Source: JAKVBH01 sp049800955
Lineage (GTDB): Bacteria; Pseudomonadota; Alphaproteobacteria; Rhodobacterales; Rhodobacteraceae
DNA length: 64,000 bases
Direction of reading: 5' to 3'
Assembly: GCF_049800955.1 (NCBI RefSeq)
Contig: NZ_JBNAGA010000002.1
Span: 744,001-808,000 of the forward strand
The notes under the pieces are model-generated. The model did not search any database. It saw nothing but the letters and a program-made list of their open reading frames with translations, and was not told the origin of the DNA. This document shows, piece after piece, positions 8,376 through 17,117 of the stretch. Within the stretch, counting starts at the first letter, position 1; each line of letters opens with the position of its first letter. The position numbers and the translations under genes were made by a program.

Positions 8376-8558
8376 TCAATCGTCCAACGGGCGGGCTTCA
8401 TCCAGAAGCATCAAAGGGATGCCATCGCGGATAGGAAAGGCAAGGCCCGCCGCCTCAGAGACAAGTTCCTGTTTCTCGGCGTCATACTGAAGCGTCGCGT
8501 GGGTTTTGGGGCAAATGAGCGCTTCGAGCATTTGGGGGTCAAAGGTATGCGTGCTCAC
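8376..8558 (-). CDS. Trm112 family (UPF0434) protein
   Basis: A 60-aa small protein of the Trm112/YcaR family. In other organisms Trm112 proteins act as partner subunits for methyltransferases. Bacterial members are mostly uncharacterised. The family pattern LEALICPKTHATLQYD and AGLAFPIRDGIPLMLLDEAR is clear. Only one cysteine is present, so the zinc site of eukaryotic Trm112 is not retained. The start is GTG at 8558, overlapping the stop of the LON gene (GTGA), which implies translational coupling. It is the distal gene of the LON-Trm112 pair. Confidence 0.85.
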   Translation of the reverse strand: MSTHTFDPQMLEALICPKTHATLQYDAEKQELVSEAAGLAFPIRDGIPLMLLDEARPLDD

Positions 8559-9196
8559 TGTATGATTTCCTCGGTGTCGCCGCCGCGCAGGCTGAATTCT
8601 ATCAGTGTGACAAGGGTTTCGCGGCGTGTCGAGAGGGACGGCGCTTCGAGCAGGGCCTGTTTGTCTTCCGGCTCAAACTCCAGGAGCATCGACAGCGAAT
8701 TGACCAGTAATTCATCATCCGCGGATTGCAGCGTTTCCCAATCGGCGGACAATTCGCGCGCTTCGAAATAGCGACCGAGCAGCTTCATGAAGCTTTCGCG
8801 GTTAAAGACCTTGTCAGTCTCCGTTGCGCCCAGATCGCGCTCGAACGCGTCCCACGTCACATTGCAGCGACGGTAGGGCGTAAAGCCTTCGATCTCTTGC
8901 GAAATCCGAAATCGGGAGACCCCCCCGAGCGTGACCATGTAGCGTCCGTCTTCCGTTTCGGAAAACTGTGTCAGACGTCCTGCGCAGCCAATGGCATGCA
9001 GAGCTTTTTCGTTGTTGGGCCGCGGGTTAGGCTGCACCATCCCGATCAGGCGCTCCGGCGTTTTCAGGCAATCCTCGATCATCGCCAAATAGCGCGGCTC
9101 AAAAATATGCAGTGGCAAGCGGGCGCGCGGCAAAAGCAGCGCTCCGGGCAGCGGAAACACGGGAAGCGTGTCAGGCAGATCGACCATCTTGTTCAT
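8555..9196 (-). CDS. LON peptidase N-terminal (substrate-binding) domain protein
   Basis: A 213-aa stand-alone LON substrate-binding (PUA-like) domain without the AAA or protease parts of Lon. It begins LPVFPLPGALLLPRARLPLHIFEPRY, the hallmark of this group, and continues MIEDCLKTPERLIGMVQP. The C-terminal third is helical (ELLVNSLSMLLEFEP). Its biochemical role is unknown. It is the proximal gene of a two-gene unit with the Trm112-like gene. The start at 9196 is ATG without a clear ribosome site; an ATG three codons in (MVDLPD) is an alternative. The CnoX-type chaperedoxin gene lies 26 bases upstream on the same strand. Confidence 0.85.
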   Translation of the reverse strand: MNKMVDLPDTLPVFPLPGALLLPRARLPLHIFEPRYLAMIEDCLKTPERLIGMVQPNPRPNNEKALHAIGCAGRLTQFSETEDGRYMVTLGGVSRFRISQEIEGFTPYRRCNVTWDAFERDLGATETDKVFNRESFMKLLGRYFEARELSADWETLQSADDELLVNSLSMLLEFEPEDKQALLEAPSLSTRRETLVTLIEFSLRGGDTEEIIQ

Positions 9197-9222
9197 GCGC
9201 TACAAGTAGCTTGCCGAGAGTG

Positions 9223-10134
9223 TCAGGCAAATATCATTGAACTTAATTTGCGCCGCCCGTTGAGCACCAAGGGATCATTTGGTTTGAGCGCGTCAAAAAT
9301 CGTGAAGAGTTCGGCGCGCGCGGCACCGTCATTCCATTCACGATCCCTGCGAAACAGTTCGAGCAAGTGATTGATGGCCGCCTCGCCCTCACCAGCCGCA
9401 TAGAGCGCTTGAGCAAGGTCGAACCGCGCTTGGTGGTTGTCTGGATCAGCCTCCACGGCCGCCGTCAGATCAGCGACGGGGCCGGCGTCCGCCGCTTTCT
9501 TGGCCAGATCCAGCTGTGCGAAAGCGGCTTCGATTTCACGAGCGCCGCTGATCTCGGCGGGAGCGCCATTGAGGATCGCCTCGGCCTGCTCCAGATCCCC
9601 AAGAGCCATATGCGCCTGGGCCATGCCCCCGTAGGCGCGGGCATTGTTCGGATCCTCGCCAAGGATAGCAGCGAATGTTTGAGCAGCATCGGCAACGGCG
9701 CCAGCTTCCAGCATTTCCTCGGCAGCTTCCAACGCCTCATCAAGGCCGCCCGAAGCATCGCCCCCCGCGGTTTGCACAACACGGTCAACGAAGGAGTTGA
9801 TCTCGGATTGCGGAACAGCGCCTTGAAAGCCATCGATGGGCTGGCCTTGCCAGAACGCATAGACCATGGGGATTGATTGCACGCGCAACTGACCGGCGAT
9901 CATCTGCGCCTCATCCACATTGACCTTCGCCATTTTCACGGCGCCCTTGGCCTTTTTGACGGCGTCTTCGAGCATGGGGCCCAGCGTTTTGCAGGGGCCG
10001 CACCAGGGGGCCCAGAAATCCACGATCACTGGCGTCTGCATTGACGCATCCACGACATCGGCCATGAACTGCGCTTCTGAAACATCTTTGATCAGGTCAT
10101 CTGCGGCCGGGCCGGAGTTCAGGTTGAGGTCCAT
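9223..10134 (-). CDS. cnoX: thioredoxin-TPR chaperedoxin (CnoX/YbbN family)
   Basis: A 303-aa cytosolic protein. A thioredoxin domain (about residues 15-115) has the active site FWAPWCGPCKT (C45 and C48), followed by a TPR-like helical region (about 125-300) such as EDPNNARAYGGMAQAHMALG. The family couples holdase chaperone activity to redox protection of client proteins. E. coli CnoX lacks an active CxxC, while alphaproteobacterial members such as that of Caulobacter keep it, as here. The start MDLNLN at 10134 is chosen because AAGGAGG lies 8 bases upstream; a frame from 10152 would place that ribosome site inside the gene. Confidence 0.87.
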   Translation of the reverse strand: MDLNLNSGPAADDLIKDVSEAQFMADVVDASMQTPVIVDFWAPWCGPCKTLGPMLEDAVKKAKGAVKMAKVNVDEAQMIAGQLRVQSIPMVYAFWQGQPIDGFQGAVPQSEINSFVDRVVQTAGGDASGGLDEALEAAEEMLEAGAVADAAQTFAAILGEDPNNARAYGGMAQAHMALGDLEQAEAILNGAPAEISGAREIEAAFAQLDLAKKAADAGPVADLTAAVEADPDNHQARFDLAQALYAAGEGEAAINHLLELFRRDREWNDGAARAELFTIFDALKPNDPLVLNGRRKLSSMIFA

Positions 10135-10221
10135 ATCAGGTTCCTCCTTCATGAATGAGTTGATGCTTATATGACCCGTGCGGCCCCCGGTTTAAAGGGG
10201 CCGTTGGCCGCGCGGCATGTG

Positions 10222-11010
10222 TCAAAGATCAAAACTTGCGAAGACCGGGGCATGATCTGAGGGTTGCTCCCATCCGCGGACGGGGCGCAAAATGCGCGAG
10301 CCGTGGGCGGCGTTGGAGATGTCCTGAGTGGCCCAGATGTGGTCAAGCCTGCGGCCTTTGTCTGCCGTGTCCCAATCGGGAGAGCGGTAGGACCACCATG
10401 AATAGAGGTTGCCTTCGGGAATGTCCTGCCGCGTGACATCGACCCAGCCGCCAGCGTCTTGTGTCTGTGCCAGATGGTCGACCTCGATGGGAGTATGGGA
10501 GACAACTTTGAGCAGTTGCTTGTGGTTCCATACGTCATCTTCGCGCGGCGCGATATTGAGATCGCCCACAAGGATGGATTTTTGCGGCGCCTCTGCGTGA
10601 AACCAGTCGCGCATCTCTGTCAGGTAGTCGAGCTTCTGGCCGAACTTCTCATTGATTGTGCGATCAGGCTTGTCGCCACCTGCGGGCACGTAGAAATTGT
10701 GAATGGTGATGCCGTTTTCCAATTGCCCGGCCACATGGCGGGCATGGCCTAGGGAAGCGAAGTCACGGTCCCCTGCGTCCTGCATTGGTAATTTGGACAG
10801 GATGGCCACGCCGTTGTAGCCCTTCTGCCCACGCGCAACCATATGCGTATAGCCCAGAGCTTTGAATTGCTCCGTCGGGATTTTCTCCACCGGGCTTTTG
10901 CATTCCTGCAAACACAGAACATCGGGGGCTTCTTCAGACAGCAAGCGTGCAACAAGCGCCTCGCGCAAGCGGACGGAGTTGATGTTCCAGGTGGCAAGCG
11001 TGAAGGGCAT
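10222..11010 (-). CDS. xthA: exodeoxyribonuclease III (AP endonuclease)
   Basis: A 262-aa DNA repair nuclease of the exonuclease III/APE1 fold that cuts at abasic sites and removes 3' blocking groups. Conserved metal and catalytic residues are visible: WNIN (N9, N11), LQECKSP (E36), VGDLNIAPREDDVWN (the Asp/Asn pair), RLDHIWAT and the terminal SDHAPVFASF (D252, H253). Length matches the family. It starts 6 bases after the folC stop on the same strand, so accD-folC-xthA probably form one transcript. The ATG at 11010 has no strong Shine-Dalgarno sequence and may depend on coupling. Confidence 0.93.
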   Translation of the reverse strand: MPFTLATWNINSVRLREALVARLLSEEAPDVLCLQECKSPVEKIPTEQFKALGYTHMVARGQKGYNGVAILSKLPMQDAGDRDFASLGHARHVAGQLENGITIHNFYVPAGGDKPDRTINEKFGQKLDYLTEMRDWFHAEAPQKSILVGDLNIAPREDDVWNHKQLLKVVSHTPIEVDHLAQTQDAGGWVDVTRQDIPEGNLYSWWSYRSPDWDTADKGRRLDHIWATQDISNAAHGSRILRPVRGWEQPSDHAPVFASFDL

Positions 11011-11016
11011 GGGTGT

Positions 11017-12288
11017 TTATCCGTTTGAACGAAGGATGTGACCGGCAAGATAGAGCGAACCGCAGATGAGAACACGGGCATGCGGATCCTCGGCAAGGAT
11101 CGTGGCCAGCGCGGCCTCGACGCTTTGTGCAGGCTCTGCCGAAAGGCCTCCGGTTTCCGCGAAAGCCACCGTTTGTTCGGCGGAGAGTGTGTTGGCTTCG
11201 CCTGGGATTGAGACGCCGAACAGCTTGCGTACCTGACCGGCGAAAGGGCGCATATAGCCCGTGGCGTCCTTGGTATTGAGCATGCCGCAGATCATGTAGG
11301 TTGGTCTCTCCGGCAGGGTGGCCAAGTGCCAGGCCAGCGCTTTGCCCGCCGCCGGGTTGTGGCCGCCATCGAGCCAGAGCTCTGCTGCGCCGGCGGCCTC
11401 GATCAAAGGCCCTTCCTTGAGCTTCTGCATCCGTGCGGGCCAATAGGCATTGCGGACTGCTCCCTCAAAAGCTGCGTCGCCCTCTCCCAAGGCGCGCAAG
11501 ACGGCCAAAGCCGCGCCTGCATTCTCGATCTGATGGCGTCCGGGCAAATTGGGCAGCGGCAAATCCAGCAAGCCGGATTCATCCTGATAGACCAGTCGAC
11601 CGTTTTCTTCTGTCACGTGCCAATGCTGACCGTAGGCTATGACCGGCGCGTTGAGCCGTGCTGCGCGGTCTTCGATCACGTCCATCGCGGCATCGTCCTG
11701 CGGGCCAACGATACAAGGCACGCCGCGTTTGAGGATGCCCGCTTTTTCGCCCGCAATCTTGGGCAATGTGTCGCCCAGAAACTGCTCATGATCCATCGAG
11801 ACAGGCGTGATGACGGTCATCGCGGGCTGCTCGACGACATTTGTGCAATCCAGACGCCCGCCGAGTCCAACTTCCAGCAGCAGATAATCCGCTGGCGTGC
11901 GCGAGAAGGCGAGCAGGGCGGCACAGGTTGTGATCTCGAAATAAGTGATCGGCTCCCCGCCGTTGGCGGCGTAGCATTCATCCAGCACGGCCGTCAGGTC
12001 GTCCTCGGTAATCAGGACGCCCGCGAGGCGGATCCGCTCGTGAAACCGGGCCAGATGCGGAGAGGTGTAGGCATGCACCTTGTGACCGGCGGCTTCCAGA
12101 CCGGCGCGCAGCATGGCCTGGGTGGATCCCTTGCCGTTGGTGCCCGCGATATGGATTACAGGCGGCAAAGCCTCTTGGGGATTGCCCAACAACTCTAGCA
12201 AGCGCCACACCCGGTCGAGCGTGAGGTCAATGATCTTGGGGTGCAGGGCCATCATCCGCTCCAGGATGACGTCGGATGTTGTGCTCAC
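11017..12288 (-). CDS. folC: dihydrofolate synthase/folylpolyglutamate synthase
   Basis: A 423-aa Mur-ligase-fold enzyme that adds glutamate to dihydropteroate and then to folates. The ATP-binding loop HIAGTNGKGSTQAML lies at about residues 47-60. Further signatures are YTSPHLARFHERI, LLEVGLGGRLDCTNVV and ITPVSMDHEQFLGDT, with LWLDGGHNPAA in the C-terminal domain. The start is GTG at 12288, overlapping the accD stop by 4 bases (GTGA). The accD-folC pairing is common in Proteobacteria and links fatty-acid and folate synthesis only by co-transcription. xthA follows 6 bases downstream. Confidence 0.95.
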   Translation of the reverse strand: MSTTSDVILERMMALHPKIIDLTLDRVWRLLELLGNPQEALPPVIHIAGTNGKGSTQAMLRAGLEAAGHKVHAYTSPHLARFHERIRLAGVLITEDDLTAVLDECYAANGGEPITYFEITTCAALLAFSRTPADYLLLEVGLGGRLDCTNVVEQPAMTVITPVSMDHEQFLGDTLPKIAGEKAGILKRGVPCIVGPQDDAAMDVIEDRAARLNAPVIAYGQHWHVTEENGRLVYQDESGLLDLPLPNLPGRHQIENAGAALAVLRALGEGDAAFEGAVRNAYWPARMQKLKEGPLIEAAGAAELWLDGGHNPAAGKALAWHLATLPERPTYMICGMLNTKDATGYMRPFAGQVRKLFGVSIPGEANTLSAEQTVAFAETGGLSAEPAQSVEAALATILAEDPHARVLICGSLYLAGHILRSNG

Positions 12289-13253
12289 GTTTGATCCTCT
12301 GGGGAGGTCTCCGTCGTCTTTGTGGCTCTGGCCTCCGCCTGAGCCTCTGCGGCAGCTTCCAGTTCTTCGGCTGTCGGCCGGGGCAGGTCGCCCTTCACCG
12401 CGGGCGGCAGCTTCATCAACATGCGTGTGATCGTGATCAGCTCGTCGCGCATCTCAGCGCGGGGTGTCACGCGATCCAGCATGCCATGCTCCAAAAGGTA
12501 CTCGGCGCGCTGGAAGCCTTCGGGCAATTTCTCGCGGATCGTTTGTTCGATAACCCGCGCGCCCGCAAAGCCAATGAGCGCATTGGGCTCGGCAATCTGT
12601 ACATCGCCCAGCATCGCATAAGAGGCCGTGACGCCACCGGTCGTGGGGTGCGTCAGCACAACGATGTAGGGCAGCCCTGCCTCCTTGAGCATCTGCACGG
12701 CGACAGTTGTCCGGGGCATTTGCATCAGGCTCAAAATGCCTTCCTGCATGCGCGCGCCGCCTGCGGCAGAAAACAGGATGAACGGGCAGCCCCGATCAAT
12801 CGCGCGGCCTGCGCCCGCGATGATTGCGTTGCCAACATACATGCCCATGGAGCCACCCATGAAGCTGAAGTCCTGCGCGGCGCAGACAACAGGCGCGCGG
12901 CCCAGGTCGCCCTCGGCCACGAGCATGGCCTCTTCTTCGCCGGTGTTTTTCTGGGCTGTTTTCATCCGGTCCGGATATTTCTTCTGATCCCGAAACTGGA
13001 GAGGATCGTGCACAGGGGCCGGAACATCGACTTCGCGGAACACACCACCGTCAAACAATGTGATGAAGCGATCACGCGGCGAGATGCCCATATGGTGGCC
13101 GCAGCTGGTGCACACATTCAGGCTGTCTTTCAATTCGCGGTGAAAGAGCATCGTGCCGCAATCGGTGCATTTGCTCCACAGGTTTTCGGGCGTCTCGCGA
13201 CGCGAAAAGATGGAGTTGATGCGCGGGCGCACATAGTTGCTGATCCAGTTCAT
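12285..13253 (-). CDS. accD: acetyl-CoA carboxylase carboxyltransferase subunit beta
   Basis: A 322-aa beta subunit of the carboxyltransferase that makes malonyl-CoA for fatty-acid synthesis together with AccA. The N-terminal zinc ribbon is complete (C29, C32, C48, C51 in WSKCTDCG and NVCTSCGHH). The crotonase-like core shows GGSMGMYVG, FSAAGGARMQEG and LTHPTTGGVTASYAMLGD. The C-terminus is extended and Ala/Glu-rich, which is common in this order. It heads the accD-folC-xthA group. The ATG at 13253 follows GGAGGC. The promoter should lie in the 150-base divergent region shared with ilvD. Confidence 0.95.
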   Translation of the reverse strand: MNWISNYVRPRINSIFSRRETPENLWSKCTDCGTMLFHRELKDSLNVCTSCGHHMGISPRDRFITLFDGGVFREVDVPAPVHDPLQFRDQKKYPDRMKTAQKNTGEEEAMLVAEGDLGRAPVVCAAQDFSFMGGSMGMYVGNAIIAGAGRAIDRGCPFILFSAAGGARMQEGILSLMQMPRTTVAVQMLKEAGLPYIVVLTHPTTGGVTASYAMLGDVQIAEPNALIGFAGARVIEQTIREKLPEGFQRAEYLLEHGMLDRVTPRAEMRDELITITRMLMKLPPAVKGDLPRPTAEELEAAAEAQAEARATKTTETSPEDQT

Positions 13254-13341
13254 CGGGGCCTCCGGTGCAAAGCTGATTTGAGATAAGCCGCGCGCGCGGG
13301 GATTGCAATCAGCGGGAGACGCGCAGCGCGCCCATTAGCGC

Positions 13342-13370
13342 TTGTTTCACTGCGGGCGCAGAGCTATGCC
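13342..13370 (+). promoter_or_regulatory. candidate ilvD promoter
   Basis: TTGTTT (13342-13347) and TATGCC (13365-13370) with a 17-base spacer lie about 35 bases before the ilvD start, inside the divergent accD/ilvD region. Both boxes are imperfect. I see no leader-peptide attenuator of the branched-chain amino-acid type. Confidence 0.35.
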
Positions 13371-13405
13371 GATAAACAAAGTTAAAACTCCGGGAGGACG
13401 CCTTC

Positions 13406-15169
13406 GTGCTCAAGCGCAAGTTCGACAAATCCAAATTGCCCAGCCGTCATGTCACCGAAGGACCCGAGCGCGCGCCGCATCGGTCCTACTACTACGCCAT
13501 GGGCATGACCGAGGATGAAATCCACCAGCCTCTCGTTGGCGTGGCCACTTGCTGGAACGAGGCGGCACCCTGCAACATCGCGCTAAACCGTCAGGCGCAA
13601 GCAGTGAAGATGGGGGTGAAGCAAGCCTTCGGCACGCCGCGCGAGTTTACCACCATTACCGTGACCGACGGGATCGCCATGGGCCATGAAGGCATGCGCT
13701 CCTCGCTGGCCTCCCGTGAGGCGATTGCCGACACGGTTGAGTTGACGATGCGCGGCCATTGCTATGACGCCATCGTGGGGCTTGCGGGTTGTGACAAATC
13801 CCTGCCCGGCATGATGATGGCGATGGTGCGGCTCAATGTGCCGTCGGTCTTTATCTATGGCGGCTCGATCCTTCCGGGCAAAGCGCCTCAGGTTGAGGAA
13901 ATCCCCGAGGAATTCCGCACGCGTGATCTGACCGTGCAGGACATGTTCGAAGCGGTCGGCAAGCACCAGAACAACGAGCTCAGCGATGCCGCGCTCGATA
14001 TGCTTGAGCGGGTGGCCTGTCCCTCCGCCGGGGCCTGCGGCGGTCAGTTCACAGCCAACACAATGGCCTGTGTCTCGGAGGCGATTGGCCTTGCGCTGTT
14101 CAACTCGTCCGGCGCGCCTGCTCCTTACGAGAGCCGCGATCAATATGGCGAAGCTTCCGGCCAAGCGGTCATGGATCTCATCGAGCAGAACATCCGCGCG
14201 CGCGACATCGTCACGCGGCAATCGCTTGAGAACGCAGCCCGCGTTGTGGCCTGCACCGGCGGGTCGACCAATGCCGGTCTGCACCTGCCTGCGATTGCGC
14301 ACGAGGCCGGCATCGAGTTCTACCTTGAAGACGTCTGCGAGATTTTCCGCGACACGCCGTATTTCGTCGATCTCAAGCCCGGCGGGCAATACGTGGCGAA
14401 AGACCTCTATGACGCGGGTGGTCTGCCCGTTGTCATGAAAGAGCTGCGCAAGGCGGGGCTGATCCATGAGGATTGCGTGACGGCCTCGACCCGCTCCATC
14501 GGCGAAGAGCTCGACATGATCGCGCGTGAAGCGGATGGTCAGGTCATTTACCCCATTGAGAACCCGATCACGAAAACCGGTGGTGTTGTGGGCCTCAAAG
14601 GCAATCTCGCGACCGAGGGCGCTATCGTGAAGGTCGCGGGCATCCCCTCGCAGCATCAGCGTTTCGTGGGCCCGGCCCGAGTTTTCGAATGTGAGCAAGA
14701 CGCGTTCGAGGCCGTGCAGAAGCGCGAGTACAAAGAGGGCGAAGTCATCGTCATCCGCAACGAGGGCCCCGCAGGCGGCCCCGGCATGCGCGAGATGCTG
14801 GCCACCACGGCCGCTCTCTCAGGGCAGGGCATGGGCAAAAAGGTTGCGCTGATTACAGACGGGCGCTTCTCCGGCGCTACGCGCGGCTTCTGTGTGGGCC
14901 ACGTGGGTCCCGAGGCCTATCATTGCGGCCCGATTGCGCTGCTCAAAGATGGCGATGTGATCACGATTGACGCGATCACGGGCGAGCTTTCTGTGGACCT
15001 CTCCGATGAGGATCTGGCCGCGCGCAAGGAGGCCTGGCCCGGCCCGCGCGAGACGATCTATGCCTCCGGCGCGCTGTGGAAATATGCGCAGCTCGTGGGA
15101 GATATCTACAAAGGCGCGGTGACCCATCCCGGCGGCAAAGCGGATAAACATGACTACATGTCGCTTTAA
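13406..15169 (+). CDS. ilvD: dihydroxy-acid dehydratase
   Basis: A 587-aa iron-sulfur dehydratase of the IlvD/Edd family that makes the 2-keto acids leading to valine, isoleucine and leucine. The probable cluster cysteines are C56 (AAPCNIAL), C129 (GLAGCDKSLPGMMMA) and C211 (SAGACGGQFTANTMA), a spacing like the [2Fe-2S] type. CTGGSTNAGLHLPA, GPAGGPGMREML and TDGRFSGATRG are classic family motifs. The start is GTG at 13406, supported by GGAGG 8 bases upstream. Related sugar-acid dehydratases share the fold, but the full motif set favours IlvD. The last 20 bases overlap the following lipoprotein gene. Confidence 0.93.
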   Translation: MLKRKFDKSKLPSRHVTEGPERAPHRSYYYAMGMTEDEIHQPLVGVATCWNEAAPCNIALNRQAQAVKMGVKQAFGTPREFTTITVTDGIAMGHEGMRSSLASREAIADTVELTMRGHCYDAIVGLAGCDKSLPGMMMAMVRLNVPSVFIYGGSILPGKAPQVEEIPEEFRTRDLTVQDMFEAVGKHQNNELSDAALDMLERVACPSAGACGGQFTANTMACVSEAIGLALFNSSGAPAPYESRDQYGEASGQAVMDLIEQNIRARDIVTRQSLENAARVVACTGGSTNAGLHLPAIAHEAGIEFYLEDVCEIFRDTPYFVDLKPGGQYVAKDLYDAGGLPVVMKELRKAGLIHEDCVTASTRSIGEELDMIAREADGQVIYPIENPITKTGGVVGLKGNLATEGAIVKVAGIPSQHQRFVGPARVFECEQDAFEAVQKREYKEGEVIVIRNEGPAGGPGMREMLATTAALSGQGMGKKVALITDGRFSGATRGFCVGHVGPEAYHCGPIALLKDGDVITIDAITGELSVDLSDEDLAARKEAWPGPRETIYASGALWKYAQLVGDIYKGAVTHPGGKADKHDYMSL

Positions 15170-15887
15170 GTTGCGTGCGGGCCTCGCGGCCTGCGTATTT
15201 GTCTTGGCCGGTTGCTCGGATCAGGCGCCGCTTGCGTTTCTGGCACCGGTCGGGGCGGCACCGCCCGCGTCGGCCAAGGCCTTGTCCGAAGCCAAGCTCA
15301 GCGCAGGTGCTGTGACGTTGCGCGGGCCCGAAGGCTGGTGCATCGAGCCGCGTTCCTTGCGCAACTCCGCACGAGACAGCTTTGCGCTCTTGGCGGGCTG
15401 TCATGAGTTGACGGGAGGGCGCGTGGGCCAACCCATGCCTCGCGGGTATATCAGCGTGTCCATCGGTGCGGCGCAGATCTCGCCAGCCGCTGCCGATGCG
15501 CTCTTGGCGGATATCACATCCGCCGAAAGCCCGACGAGTTCGAGCCTGCAAGACGGTATCGCACTTGCGCAACTGCCCCATGATGGCTCGGAAGACGCAG
15601 CCCCTGTCTGGCGCGCCGTTAGCGCCTTGGGTCAGCGTCCGAGCCTCGTCACGGTTTACGCGCTGGAAGACAGTCTGTTGAGCGGGGATACCGGGCGGCG
15701 CCTTGCGACAGAGATCAGCGAGAGCCTGCGGTCGAGTTTTGTTGTTGAGGAGGTTGTGGCCAATGTGGCGCAGGCGCCAAGCGACGCAGAGGCCACAGAG
15801 GCATCAGCGGAACCCACCACAACCAACGCGGGACTTGACGTGACCGGTTTCTTGGGGCGTTTGTTAAATCGAAACGCTTCTGAGTAA
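15150..15887 (+). CDS. uncharacterised lipoprotein
   Basis: A 245-aa protein with a lipoprotein signal: a short basic N-terminus, a hydrophobic run and the lipobox VLAGC (lipidated C22). The mature part contains GPEGWCIEPRSLRNSARDSFALLAGCHEL, with two cysteines that might pair, and a C-terminal acidic/Thr-rich tail. I do not recognise the family. The gene overlaps the ilvD end by 20 bases, so it is probably co-transcribed with ilvD, which has no obvious functional link. The following DUF6478-like gene begins 66 bases later. It probably sits in the outer membrane facing the periplasm, although the sorting residue after Cys (Ser) only weakly supports this. Confidence 0.7.
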   Translation: MTTCRFKLRAGLAACVFVLAGCSDQAPLAFLAPVGAAPPASAKALSEAKLSAGAVTLRGPEGWCIEPRSLRNSARDSFALLAGCHELTGGRVGQPMPRGYISVSIGAAQISPAAADALLADITSAESPTSSSLQDGIALAQLPHDGSEDAAPVWRAVSALGQRPSLVTVYALEDSLLSGDTGRRLATEISESLRSSFVVEEVVANVAQAPSDAEATEASAEPTTTNAGLDVTGFLGRLLNRNASE

Positions 15888-15953
15888 AACTCCCGCAGGG
15901 ATGGCACTTGGACGTTGTGCAGACGAGACGCTTTGGACGGGTAGAAGACAGCC

Positions 15954-16727
15954 ATGTCAGAACAGCCATCAGGTCTGTTGAATGGGTTAAGCAATCGCTT
16001 GTCGCTCCGGCGCTGGGCGCGGGCGGCGCGGCATGCCCGCAGTATGGATCTGGCCAGTTTGCGCGAACAGCGCAGCTGGGCGCGCCGTTTCCGCCACCAC
16101 CTCGATCAATTCATACATATCGCAGATGATCGGTTGCATATCCCCCTTGAAGGCTCCAGCGCGATGCAAGCGCCCCACAATGCGGATTGGACATGGCGGC
16201 CTGAGCTTTGGCGCGGGCGTTTGGATCGCCCGGGCCGTGCAGCCGTCCCGTCCAAAACAATGCTGGGCTCGGAAATCACCCTGTTTCATGATTGTGAGAT
16301 TTCCGAACTGACGCTCCGCCAGATGCGCAATACACGTGAGGCGGATCTCGCGCCCTATGGTTTGCGCATGGATGTGTTTCGGTTTGACGGCTCATACCTG
16401 TCGCTTGTGGTGGATCTTCCGGCTTCGGCTGTGCAGGGGTTGCAAAAGCGCCATCTGGTCCGCGTGGCCACGGTGGTTGAGACGGAAAAGCCCCTTGAAA
16501 TCTTCGCGCGCCTCAATGTCAAAAACGGCCCCAATACCGAGCAAATCGTGAGGGAGCTGCCTGTGACGTCCGGCGAAGTCGCGGTCGAATTCGACTTGGC
16601 CTACACCAAGCTGAACGAGAAGCGCGTCGAGAAACTCTGGCTGGATCTCATTTTCGAAGGGCCGGAAATGAATCAGGTGCATCTGCGCGATCTGACGATG
16701 TCTCGCCGTCCGCGGGCGGATCTGTGA
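15954..16727 (+). CDS. uncharacterised protein, DUF6478-like
   Basis: A 257-aa protein without signal peptide or membrane segment. The N-terminus is rich in Arg and helix-forming (RLSLRRWARAARHARS, QRSWARRFRHHLDQFIHIAD). The C-terminal part is a beta-rich domain (SEITLFHDCEISELTLRQ, LYLSLVVDLP-like segments, VEFDLAYTKLNEKRVEKLWLD). I recall a Rhodobacteraceae-restricted family (DUF6478) with this layout; the number is from memory. It lies 66 bases after the lipoprotein gene and 7 bases before the next small gene, so these form one run of co-directional genes. Its function is unknown. Confidence 0.65.
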   Translation: MSEQPSGLLNGLSNRLSLRRWARAARHARSMDLASLREQRSWARRFRHHLDQFIHIADDRLHIPLEGSSAMQAPHNADWTWRPELWRGRLDRPGRAAVPSKTMLGSEITLFHDCEISELTLRQMRNTREADLAPYGLRMDVFRFDGSYLSLVVDLPASAVQGLQKRHLVRVATVVETEKPLEIFARLNVKNGPNTEQIVRELPVTSGEVAVEFDLAYTKLNEKRVEKLWLDLIFEGPEMNQVHLRDLTMSRRPRADL

Positions 16728-16734
16728 GGGAGAG

Positions 16735-17106
16735 ATGATGAGCGCTCTGGATTGGACAACAACACGCTTGATCGACGGTGTCTGGGAAGGCGTGATCGCG
16801 GGCATGTCACAGCCACCGACACTTGAGGCGCAGCATCTGGGAAAACCGCTTTCCGATGCGGTCGATGTGCAACCGCATGGCGAGGGGGCATGGGTGGTCC
16901 GTGTGACGCTGCCTTCTGACGTGTTGTCCGATGGCGCGCACACGGTCTTGCTGCAGAATGTTGAAGGAGGTGAAACGCTTGATGCGATCCATGTGATTGC
17001 GGGCGCGCCTCTGGACCATGAGCTGCGCGCAGAAGTGCAATTGCTGCGCGAAGAGCTCGATATGCTCAAACGCGCCTTTCGCCGCCATTGTATCGAGACA
17101 AGCTAA
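16735..17106 (+). CDS. small uncharacterised protein with C-terminal coiled coil
   Basis: A 123-aa protein that I do not recognise. The first part is predicted beta-rich (TTRLIDGVWEGVIAG, GAWVVRVTLPSDVL, HTVLLQNVEGGETLDAI). The last 30 residues (LDHELRAEVQLLREELDML) show heptad-like Leu spacing and end in a basic RAFRRH segment. It could be an accessory partner for the upstream DUF6478-like protein, with which it is tightly spaced (7 bases). Two adjacent ATG codons (16735 and 16738) follow GAGGGAG. The end overlaps upstream sequence of the arsH-like gene without overlapping its likely start. Confidence 0.6.
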   Translation: MMSALDWTTTRLIDGVWEGVIAGMSQPPTLEAQHLGKPLSDAVDVQPHGEGAWVVRVTLPSDVLSDGAHTVLLQNVEGGETLDAIHVIAGAPLDHELRAEVQLLREELDMLKRAFRRHCIETS

Positions 17107-17117
17107 GGTGTGAGCGT

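Noticed and set aside
13583..14698. 371-codon minus-strand frame opposite ilvD
   Set aside because: It is a shadow of a GC-rich, well conserved gene; no ribosome site and a highly charged low-complexity product.
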